From positions 682,001-746,000 of the forward strand of contig NZ_CP020918.1 of NCBI RefSeq assembly GCF_003076455.1: a stretch of 64,000 nucleotides of DNA, written 5' to 3'. Origin of the DNA: Flavobacterium faecale (GTDB taxonomy: Bacteria; Bacteroidota; Bacteroidia; Flavobacteriales; Flavobacteriaceae). This document shows positions 52,307 through 61,100 of this stretch, in pieces (the stretch's first letter is position 1; each line of letters opens with the position of its first letter). The position numbers and the translations under genes are program-made. The notes under the pieces were generated by a model, which was given only the letters and a program-made list of their open reading frames with translations, was not told the origin of the DNA and searched no databases.

Positions 52307-52337
52307 CAAATGTATAAAAAATAATAACACTTCCAAA
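52307..52337 (-). promoter_or_regulatory. Promoter of tRNA-Leu
   Basis: Minus-strand TTTG (52334-52337) and TACATTTG (52307-52314) are close to the ideal 19-nt spacing. Confidence 0.7.
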
Positions 52338-52505
52338 CAAAAAAAGTAAAATATTATCTTTCACAGTTGATTATTTTTCCTAAATTTGCAACTCGTAAAA
52401 TCAGGGCACAACTAACTAACTACATCCGAGGCGAATACAATATTTTAGCCTGATCATCATCAAGAAAAATGAATATTGATCGCACCGGAATTAAAAACAA
52501 ACTAA

Positions 52506-53447
52506 ATGTCACAATCAGAACCAGAAGCTAAAATATTTGCTTGTTCACAAAGTGTCTATCTAGCAGAAAAAATCTCTGCAGCCTACGGGATACCTCTAGG
52601 TAAAATGACCATGTCACATTATAGTGACGGAGAATTCCAACCTTCTTATGAAGAGTCGATTAGAGGAATACGCGTATTTTTGGTATGCTCAACTTTTCCA
52701 ACGGCAGATAATTTGATGGAACTTCTATTAATGATTGATGCAGCAAAACGTGCATCAGCAAGACATATTACTGCTGTTATACCTTACTTTGGTTGGGCTA
52801 GACAAGACAGAAAAGACAAACCTAGAGTTCCAATTGGAGCGAAGTTAATTGCAAAAATGCTAGAAACTGCTGGAGCAACTCGTATCATGACAATGGACTT
52901 GCACGCAGATCAAATTCAAGGATTTTTTGAGAAACCTGTAGATCATCTTTTTGCTTCTACAATTTTCTTACCTTATATAGAGAGTTTAAAATTAGACAAT
53001 CTAATGATCGCATCGCCTGATATGGGTGGATCAAAAAGAGCTTATGCCTATTCTAAATTCTTAAACTCTGAAGTAGTAATTTGCTACAAACAGAGAAAAG
53101 CAGCCAACGTTATTGCAACAATGGAATTGATTGGTGAGGTAAAAGGTAAAAATGTAGTTCTAGTTGATGATATGATCGACACCGGTGGAACTTTGGCAAA
53201 AGCTGCAGATTTAATGATCGAAAAAGGAGCTTTGAGTGTAAGAGCTATTTGTACGCACGCGATTTTATCGGGAGATGCTTATGAAAAAATCGAAAACTCT
53301 AAACTACTTGAATTAATCGTAACCGATTCTATTCCGTTAAAAAAGCAGTCAAATAAAATAAAAGTTGTAAGTTGCGCCCCATTGTTCGCAGAAGTGATGA
53401 ATATGGTACAACATAACAACTCAATAAGCGGGAAGTTCCTAATGTAG
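52506..53447 (+). CDS. prs: Ribose-phosphate pyrophosphokinase
   Basis: The 313-residue enzyme makes PRPP from ribose 5-phosphate and ATP for nucleotide, His and Trp synthesis. The flexible-loop and catalytic segments YFGWARQDRKDKPRVPIGAK and MDLHADQIQGFFEKPVDHL are present, and the PRPP-binding loop is VVLVDDMIDTGGTL near residue 215. It is a class I enzyme by length and motifs. It precedes rplY, a common arrangement. Confidence 0.97.
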   Translation: MSQSEPEAKIFACSQSVYLAEKISAAYGIPLGKMTMSHYSDGEFQPSYEESIRGIRVFLVCSTFPTADNLMELLLMIDAAKRASARHITAVIPYFGWARQDRKDKPRVPIGAKLIAKMLETAGATRIMTMDLHADQIQGFFEKPVDHLFASTIFLPYIESLKLDNLMIASPDMGGSKRAYAYSKFLNSEVVICYKQRKAANVIATMELIGEVKGKNVVLVDDMIDTGGTLAKAADLMIEKGALSVRAICTHAILSGDAYEKIENSKLLELIVTDSIPLKKQSNKIKVVSCAPLFAEVMNMVQHNNSISGKFLM

Positions 53448-53576
53448 ATAAGGGTTTTAGCTCTTGGCTTCTGGCCATTGGCAAAATCTAAATTTACATT
53501 CAGACTAAATGCTTAACGCTAGTAGCTATCAGCTAATAGCCACAAACATGAATTATTAACAATTATATATATTACA

Positions 53577-54191
53577 ATGAAGTCGATTACAATTAAAGGA
53601 TCAGAAAGAGAAAGCGTGGGAAAAGTAGCTACTAAAGCCTTACGTAATGCTGGAGCGGTTCCTTGCGTTTTATACGGAGGAGATCAACCAGTGCACTTTT
53701 CAGCAGAAGAAAAAGCATTTAAATCTTTGGTTTACACTCCAAACGCACACACAGTTGTGATTGAATTAGAGAACGGAAAAACATTCAATGCAATTCTACA
53801 AGACATTCAGGTTCACCCTGTAAGTGATAAAGTTTTGCATATCGATTTCTTCCAACTTTTTGAAGATAGAGAAGTTTCTATCGAAGTTCCTGTGAAAATC
53901 ATCGGAAAATCAAAAGGTGTTATGGCAGGTGGAGATTTACGTTTGAACAACCGTAAATTGAAAGTTAAAGCTTTACCAGCAAATCTTCCTGATTTTGTTG
54001 AAGCAGATATTACTCCACTTAACATGGGTAACAAATTATATGTTACACAAGTACCAGCTGAAAACTTTAAAATCATGCACCCAGACAACACTGTTATCTG
54101 TCAAGTGAAGATTTCTCGTGCTGCTATGAAAGCTGCTCAAGAGGCTGCAAAAGCTGCAAAAGCAGGACCAGCAAAAGGAAAGAAAAAATAA
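53577..54191 (+). CDS. rplY: 50S ribosomal protein L25 (general stress protein Ctc type)
   Basis: The 204-residue protein has the L25 5S-rRNA-binding domain at the N-terminus ([20 protein letters not shown]) and the TL5/CTC beta domain after it ([20 protein letters not shown], later [20 protein letters not shown]). The Ala/Lys-rich tail ends GPAKGKKK. It is the long Ctc form. It follows prs by 129 bp and ends at a strong terminator. Confidence 0.96.
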   Translation: MKSITIKGSERESVGKVATKALRNAGAVPCVLYGGDQPVHFSAEEKAFKSLVYTPNAHTVVIELENGKTFNAILQDIQVHPVSDKVLHIDFFQLFEDREVSIEVPVKIIGKSKGVMAGGDLRLNNRKLKVKALPANLPDFVEADITPLNMGNKLYVTQVPAENFKIMHPDNTVICQVKISRAAMKAAQEAAKAAKAGPAKGKKK

Positions 54192-54213
54192 TATTTTTTC
54201 AACATACACTATT

Positions 54214-54249
54214 AAAAGACTGTCCCAAAAGACAGTCTTTTTTTTTACC
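54214..54249 (+). terminator. Terminator of rplY
   Basis: AAAAGACTGTC (54214-54224) and GACAGTCTTTT (54231-54241) with a 6-nt loop and a long T-run. The T-run abuts the promoter box of the next gene. Confidence 0.88.
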
Positions 54250-54253
54250 TTTG
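54246..54253 (+). promoter_or_regulatory. -7 box TACCTTTG of bioF
   Basis: The box ends 4 nt before the ATG at 54258, so a transcript starting at the normal distance would be leaderless. Confidence 0.5.
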
Positions 54254-54257
54254 CAGC

Positions 54258-55403
54258 ATGAAAAAACTGCCAGAAGCACTACTTGCCAAACTAGCCAAAC
54301 GCACTCAAGCTAATGCGCTACGACAGCTGGGCGTGCAGACTGATAAAACTGATTTCTCCTCCAATGATTATATAGGATTTTCAAGATCCAAAAACATATT
54401 CGACCAAACACATCACTACCTACTCGACCACAACATTACTCAAAATGGAGCAACGGGTTCGAGATTATTATCTGGTAATCACGAGATTTATAATCGTGTC
54501 GAAACTGAGATAGCCAATTTTCATAAATCTGAGACAGCACTTATTTTTAATTCTGGTTACGATGCCAACCTTGGTTTTTTCAGTGCAGTTCCCCAAAAAG
54601 GACATTATATTTTGTATGACGAATTGTGCCATGCCTCCATTAGAGATGGCATTCAGTTGTCAAACGCAAAAGCCTACAAATTTGATCACAATGATTTTGA
54701 AGATCTAGAACGACTTATCGACAAATTTAAGACAGAAGACGGTTCGATATTTATTGTTACCGAAAGTGTTTTTTCAATGGATGGTGACAGCCCCAACCTT
54801 GAAGCACTGGCACAGCTTTCCACCAAACACGACTGTTACCTTATAGTTGACGAAGCACATGCTCTTGGCGTGTACGGCAATAATGGTGCTGGCCTAGTGA
54901 ATTATTTAGGACTAGAAGATGCAGTCTTTGCACGTATCATGACTTTTGGAAAAGGACTTGGTTGCCACGGAGCCGCTATATTAGGATCGAAAGAATTACA
55001 AACCTACTTGATTAATTTTGCTCGAAGTTTTATTTACACCACAGGATTGAATCCGCATGCGGTGGCTACGATTGGTGTTGCTTATCGAAATTTACAATCT
55101 CAATCGGAAAATATAGAACAGCTACGCGAAAACATTATCTTTTTTAATCAAGAAAAAAAAATGACTGGATTGCAACCGTTGTTCGTTCGGTCAAAGTCAG
55201 CAATTCAATGCGCGATTATTCAGGGAAACGAAAAAGTAAAAACTATTGCCAGCCAATTACAAGAAAAAGGATTTGATGTAAAAGCTATTCTGTCTCCTAC
55301 CGTTCCCGAAGGACAAGAACGTTTGCGCTTTTGTTTGCACAGTTATAATACTAAAGAAGAAATCACAGCGGTACTTCATGCATTAAGCAGTCTGGTTTTT
55401 TAA
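54258..55403 (+). CDS. bioF: 8-amino-7-oxononanoate synthase (BioF type, PLP-dependent)
   Basis: The 381-residue alpha-oxoamine synthase makes 8-amino-7-oxononanoate from pimeloyl thioester and alanine. The PLP lysine is in TFGKGLGCHGAAILGS, the Asp-His cofactor contacts in VDEAHALGVYG, and GATGSRLLSGNHEIYNRVE near residue 60 is typical. The context with bioD and bioA makes BioF more likely than the related glycine C-acetyltransferase. It is followed by bioD after 172 bp. Confidence 0.9.
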   Translation: MKKLPEALLAKLAKRTQANALRQLGVQTDKTDFSSNDYIGFSRSKNIFDQTHHYLLDHNITQNGATGSRLLSGNHEIYNRVETEIANFHKSETALIFNSGYDANLGFFSAVPQKGHYILYDELCHASIRDGIQLSNAKAYKFDHNDFEDLERLIDKFKTEDGSIFIVTESVFSMDGDSPNLEALAQLSTKHDCYLIVDEAHALGVYGNNGAGLVNYLGLEDAVFARIMTFGKGLGCHGAAILGSKELQTYLINFARSFIYTTGLNPHAVATIGVAYRNLQSQSENIEQLRENIIFFNQEKKMTGLQPLFVRSKSAIQCAIIQGNEKVKTIASQLQEKGFDVKAILSPTVPEGQERLRFCLHSYNTKEEITAVLHALSSLVF

Positions 55404-55575
55404 AAAAGCAATTAGGCGATTTTGAATTTAAAAATCACTTTGTGCGTTTATGATTTACAGCCTTACAAATATTGCAACACAAAGGACATTAACACTATTT
55501 CTTCCTAAATTTAGATCGAAATTTACTCCTATATATATACTACGATTTTTGACACAGAAATTAAATTATAAAAAT

Positions 55576-56193
55576 ATGAAACTATTCATCACCGGAATAT
55601 CCACAGATGTTGGAAAAACTGTAGCCTCGGCCATTATCACACAAGCGTTGGAAGCCGATTATTGGAAACCAATTCAAGCTGGCGATCTTGAAAACTCGGA
55701 CACTATAAAAGTGAAGGCATTTGTATCGAATGAAAAATCGGTATTTCACGACAACAGCTACGCCTTGCTTACACCTGCGAGCCCACATCTTGCTGCAGCA
55801 TTAGACGGAATTACCATTGACATCAAGAAAATCACAGAACCTGAGACTGATAATCATTTGGTCATTGAAGGTGCTGGCGGAATTTTTGTTCCTTTAAATG
55901 ATGAGGATACTATTATTGATTTGATCAAACCGGATTATAAGGTGATCGTAATTTCTCGTCATTACTTAGGAAGCATCAATCACACTTTGCTTACTATTGA
56001 AGCGTTAAAGACTAGAGGTATCGCTGTGGCTGGAATTATTTTTAGCGGAGATGAAAATCAAGCAACCGAATCGATTATTTTGAAAAAAACGGCTGTGAAA
56101 TTTATTGGCCGAATTGAACAAGAGCCTTATTTTGATCAAAACGTAATTAATGAATATGCTGATTTGTTTAGAGAGAAGCTTTTAGAATTATGA
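55576..56193 (+). CDS. bioD: Dethiobiotin synthetase
   Basis: The 205-residue ATPase closes the ureido ring of dethiobiotin from 7,8-diaminopelargonate and CO2. The P-loop is GISTDVGKT at residues 6-14, and the substrate-binding motif is VIEGAGGIFVPL near 98-109. The ATG at 55576 gives the normal length; the in-frame ATG at 55450 would add 42 residues with no homology to the family. Confidence 0.94.
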   Translation: MKLFITGISTDVGKTVASAIITQALEADYWKPIQAGDLENSDTIKVKAFVSNEKSVFHDNSYALLTPASPHLAAALDGITIDIKKITEPETDNHLVIEGAGGIFVPLNDEDTIIDLIKPDYKVIVISRHYLGSINHTLLTIEALKTRGIAVAGIIFSGDENQATESIILKKTAVKFIGRIEQEPYFDQNVINEYADLFREKLLEL

Positions 56194-56423
56194 TTAACGA
56201 TTTTTGATTTAAACCTCATAGCCATAGAATAGGTAAAAAATCAACAAAGATTATTTTTGATTTTTGATATCGTCACTACAGAGTCGTTGGCTTTACACAT
56301 TTCGTAGGCAGGATTTTCAACAAATCCATTTTAAAACATCCTTATATAAAGAATCAAAATCGATTACTGCGCTCGCGTGAAGGATTGAGGTAAACTACCG
56401 AAGTAGTACCGAAAGCCTGACAG

Positions 56424-56478
56424 CAGCTAGCAGTAGGGGCTTATGACCGCAAAGATTGTTTGCCCCTATTGTTAGCTG
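56424..56478. repeat. 17-bp imperfect hairpin between bioD and bioA
   Basis: CAGCTAGCAGTAGGGGC (56424-56440) pairs with GCCCCTATTGTTAGCTG (56462-56478) with two mismatched positions that can become G-U pairs in RNA. The 21-nt loop and GC-rich stem resemble a dispersed repeat or structured RNA. Confidence 0.5.
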
Positions 56479-56592
56479 GTGGCACGCCCAAATAATTCTT
56501 TTCATCTTTTATTTTAAGCTCGACATAATTGAGAGTCCTGAGCGGGATCGAAAAAACATTCGACCAATCACGGCGGTTATATTCTGACTGTG

Positions 56593-56600
56593 TATCTTTG
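56593..56600 (+). promoter_or_regulatory. -7 box TATCTTTG of bioA
   Basis: TAnnTTTG match 15 nt before the bioA ATG; it shows bioA can be transcribed separately from bioFD. Confidence 0.5.
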
Positions 56601-56615
56601 CGACAAATTATACTC

Positions 56616-57893
56616 ATGACATTAGCAGAAAGAAACCTTAAGCACAATTGGCATCCTTATACACAACACAAAACAGCACAAAGACCGATTGCGATTGTAA
56701 AAGGCGAAGGTGCCTTGTTGTGGGACGAAGACGGAAAGGAATATATTGATGCGATTGCGTCATGGTGGGTTAATCCATACGGCCACTCGAATCCCGTTAT
56801 TGCCAATGCTATCTACAAACAGCTAACCACTTTGGAGCATGTTCTTTTTGGCGGTTTTACGCATGAGCCTGCGGTAGAACTTTCGGAGCAGTTGATTGCT
56901 GTATTGCCTGCTAACCAAAATAAACTTTTCTACTCTGACAACGGATCGACTGCTGTGGAGATTGCTATAAAAGTGGCGATGCAGTATTTTTTTAATAATG
57001 GTATAAAGAAAACAAAAATTATAGCTTTTGAAGATGCCTTTCATGGTGATACTTTTGGCGCTATGGCCGCAAGTGGAATTTCTTTTTTTACAGAAGCTTT
57101 TAAAGATTCGCTAATCGAGGTCGTTCGCATTCCTGTTCCTACTCCTGGAAATGAGCAAGCGACACTAGAGGCTCTAAATTATCATACAGCATCTCAAGAA
57201 TGTGCTGCCTTTATTTTTGAACCGCTTGTATTGGGAGCGGCTGGAATGGTAATGTATCAACCTGAGATTTTGAACGAGCTAATATCAATTTGTAAAAAGA
57301 ATCAAGTTTTTACAATTGCTGACGAGGTGATGACTGGGTTTGGAAAAACAGGAAAGAACTTTGCCTGCGATTACCTAACCGCTATGCCCGATATGATGTG
57401 TATATCTAAAGCACTAACAGGTGGCGCTATCCCGATGGCAATTACTAGTTTTACACAAGAACTTTTTGATGGGTTTTATGATGATGATATCAACAAAGCG
57501 TTGTTTCACGGTCACACCTTTACAGCCAACCCTACAGGATGTGCAGCTGCCCTGGCAAGCTTACAACTATTGCAGTCTACAGAGATGAAGGCCAATATAG
57601 CACGTGTACATGAACGCCATTTGGAATTTGAGGAACGAATCAAAAATAATCCTAAAGTGAAAACTACCCGTGTTTTGGGTGTTATTTTTGCATTGGAGAT
57701 TGTGACCAACAGTGCCGAATCGTACTATGGTACTGTTCGAAATAAACTTTATAACTTCTTTATTGAAAACGGAGTCATCCTTAGACCTGTTGGAAATATT
57801 GTTTACATACTTCCTCCTTATATTATTTCAGACAGTCAGCTTTCAAAAATCTACGAACTGATTGAACGAGCGCTTTATGATTTGGAATTTTAA
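56616..57893 (+). CDS. bioA: Adenosylmethionine-8-amino-7-oxononanoate aminotransferase
   Basis: The 425-residue class III aminotransferase converts 8-amino-7-oxononanoate to 7,8-diaminopelargonate with S-adenosylmethionine as amino donor. The N-terminus NLKHNWHPYTQHKTAQRPI and ASWWVNPYGHSNPVIANAI are characteristic of BioA. The PLP lysine is in MMCISKALTGGAIPMAIT, and YSDNGSTAVEIAIKVAMQ binds the cofactor phosphate. The ATG at 56616 sits right after a promoter box. It completes the bioF-D-A set; bioB and bioC are not in the window. Confidence 0.95.
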   Translation: MTLAERNLKHNWHPYTQHKTAQRPIAIVKGEGALLWDEDGKEYIDAIASWWVNPYGHSNPVIANAIYKQLTTLEHVLFGGFTHEPAVELSEQLIAVLPANQNKLFYSDNGSTAVEIAIKVAMQYFFNNGIKKTKIIAFEDAFHGDTFGAMAASGISFFTEAFKDSLIEVVRIPVPTPGNEQATLEALNYHTASQECAAFIFEPLVLGAAGMVMYQPEILNELISICKKNQVFTIADEVMTGFGKTGKNFACDYLTAMPDMMCISKALTGGAIPMAITSFTQELFDGFYDDDINKALFHGHTFTANPTGCAAALASLQLLQSTEMKANIARVHERHLEFEERIKNNPKVKTTRVLGVIFALEIVTNSAESYYGTVRNKLYNFFIENGVILRPVGNIVYILPPYIISDSQLSKIYELIERALYDLEF

Positions 57894-58185
57894 CATTTTT
57901 TTCGTATCTTATTAAGGATATTTAGTTTTTTGGGCGGCAAAGTATTAATTCATCAAAACCATGAGCAAAAATAATACGTATATTTCAATGTTCTACGCCC
58001 AATTAATACTTTTCAAAATCAAACGATAACCGTTTAACGATAGTTAGTCGTGCTTTGTCGAAAAAACAGCATCGAACGTGTTTTTTTTTGATAATTTTAA
58101 GAATATGTTATAAGTTCGCATAATTATTAACATTGTTATTAACATTATAACGGCCCGAAATCGACATATAATTAAGAAATACCAC

Positions 58186-61100
58186 ATGAATATAAACACT
58201 ACCACATTGATAAGAAAGAATATTTTCCTACGATTTGTAATTTTACTATTTATTTTTTGCATGTCAATCGATATGCAATCTCAAATAGGTTCTGCTGTAA
58301 CTATAACAGCAGTTGCAACAAACAATTCGGTACAATGTAGCTCAGGAGGTCATCAAACTGCTCTAAACAGTTGGCTTAATTCTCATGGAAATTCTAGCGC
58401 AATAACTACATGTACGACAGGACAAATAAAATGGACAAATAACTACTCTTCTAGCTCCTTCGTAAAAACATGTGGAAATGCAGGAAAGGCTACTGTCGTA
58501 TTTACTGCAAAGGACGATTGCGGGAATAGCAAAACAACAACTGCAAATTTCACTGTTAATGATGATACTTACCCTGTTTTTACCAACTATCCTAATGGCA
58601 CAACGGCAAATCAGCAAACATGCGGAAGTGTACAAAATTTGAAATTCTCAAGCTTTACAGAAGTTTCAGGTGACGGAAATGCAAATACATTTTTAAAAGG
58701 AGAGGTTTTTAAATTCCCAAATGTCACAACTAACGTTTATGCACTAGTTACTATTAAAGATTTACTGAATGCTAGTATTCCTTTGTTAGATGATAATACG
58801 CCCGGCTTAGGTACTGATGGATTTAAGCCTCAAACTAAATTTAATTTAAGTGCTACAGGTGAACAAGCTTGGGTAGAGTACAACGTTGCATTTTACGACT
58901 CAACTACTAATCAACCAGTTATATTGCCGACATTCTACGCAAACTTTAGCGATATTGATGGTAATTCGAATTTTGGTGAACAAAATTGGACCGAACAAAC
59001 AGCAGATTATATTACTGATAGCCCTACCGAACTTACAATTACAAATCCATCGCCTTGGATCGTTGCAACCTCAGGCACAAACGAGTATACAGGAGTCTCA
59101 AATGCATATCCACAAGTAAATATTTCTACTAGATACGAACAAAGAAGCATGTTGTCCTTTAGAGTGGGTGTTATTTCGCGAAATGGCACTCAAAGTGGTA
59201 ATTTACGTCAGCATAGTGTTGATTTTGACTGTCAACCAAGTAGTAATTATGGGGTTCCGTCTACTATAATCGACGAAATCACGCTTGAATGTGATCAGGT
59301 AAAAGAACCTGAAACTTTAACTGCAACTGATAATTGTGGTAAAGCAACTGTAAATTTCACAGAAACAAGAAAAGACGGCTCTTGCGCAAACAAATATACT
59401 CTTACAAGAACTTGGACGGCAACGGATGAGTGCGGAAAGTCTGTAAAACGAATACTGACAATCAATGTTCAAGACACAAAAGCTCCAGTATTATCTGCTG
59501 CTCCTGCTGCGGTTACGGTAGAATGTTCTGCTGTTCCAACCGCTGCTACTTTAACAGCTACTGATAATTGCGACGCTTCGCCAGTTGTAACATACAAAGA
59601 AGTAAAAACCGATGGCGCTTGCGCGAATGCGTATACACTTACAAGAACCTGGACAGCAACGGATGCATGCGGAAATGCTTCTTCTAAAACTCAAGTAATA
59701 ACAGTTCAAGACAAAACGGCTCCAGTATTGAGCACTGCTCCTACTGCGGTTACGGTAGAATGTTCTGCTATTCCAACGGCTGCTACTTTAACAGCTACTG
59801 ATAATTGTGACACTTCGCCAGTTGTAACATACAAAGAAGTAAAAACCGATGGCGCTTGCGCGAATGCGTATACACTTACAAGAACCTGGACAGCAACGGA
59901 TGCATGCGGAAATGCTTCTTCTAAAACTCAAGTAATAACAGTTCAAGACAAAACGGCTCCAGTATTGAGCACTGCTCCTACTGCGGTTACGGTAGAATGT
60001 TCTGCTATTCCAACGGCTGCTACTTTAACAGCTACTGATAATTGCGACGCTTCACCAGTTGTAACATACAAAGAAGTAAAAAACGATGGCGCTTGCGCGA
60101 ATGCGTATACACTTACAAGAACCTGGACAGCAACGGATGCATGCGGAAATGCTTCTTCTAAAACTCAAGTAATAACAGTTCAAGATAAAACGGCTCCAGT
60201 ATTGAGCACTGCTCCTGCTGCGGTAACTGTTGAATGTTCTGCTATTCCAACGGCTGCTACTTTAACAGCTACTGATAATTGTGACGCTTCGCCAGTTGTA
60301 ACATACAAAGAAGTAAAAACTAATGGCGCTTGCGCGAATGCGTATACACTTACAAGAACTTGGACGGCAACGGATGCATGCGGAAATGCTTCTTCTAAAA
60401 CTCAAGTAATAACAGTTCAAGATAAAACGGCTCCAGTATTGAGCACTGCTCCTGCTGCGGTAACTGTTGAATGTTCTGCTATTCCAACGGCTGCTACTTT
60501 AACAGCTACTGATAATTGTGACACTTCGCCAGTTGTAACATACAAAGAAGTAAAAACCGATGGCGCTTGCGCAAATGCGTATACACTTACAAGAACCTGG
60601 ACAGCAACGGATGCATGCGGAAATGCTTCTTCTAAATCTCAAATAATAACGGTTCAAGATAAAACGGCTCCAGTACTAAGCGCTGCTCCTACTGCGGTTA
60701 CGGTAGAATGTTCTGCTATTCCAACGGCTGCTACTTTAACAGCTACTGATAATTGCGACGCTTCACCAGTTGTAACATACAAAGAAGTAAAAACCGATGG
60801 CGCTTGCGCGAATGCGTATACACTTACAAGAACCTGGACAGCAACGGATGCATGCGGAAATGCTTCTTCTAAAACTCAAGTAATAACAGTTCAAGACAAA
60901 ACGGCTCCAGTATTGAGCACTGCTCCTACTGCGGTTACGGTAGAATGTTCTGCTATTCCAACGGCTGCTACTTTAACAGCTACTGATAATTGTGACACTT
61001 CGCCAGTTGTAACATACAAAGAAGTAAAAACCGATGGCGCTTGCGCGAATGCGTATACACTTACAAGAACCTGGACAGCAACGGATGCATGCGGAAATGC

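Larger units (their letters stand above)
56194..56615. other. 422-bp gap between bioD and bioA
   Basis: It contains a GC-rich imperfect hairpin at 56424-56478 and the bioA promoter box at 56593-56600. No BirA-type operator palindrome or gene was seen. Confidence 0.55.

Noticed and set aside
57961..58029. 22-codon open frame before the surface-protein gene
   Set aside because: Too short, without a recognisable start signal or conserved features.
58044..58262. 72-codon minus-strand frame over the start of the surface-protein gene
   Set aside because: AT-rich antisense frame overlapping the signal-peptide codons; no supporting signal.
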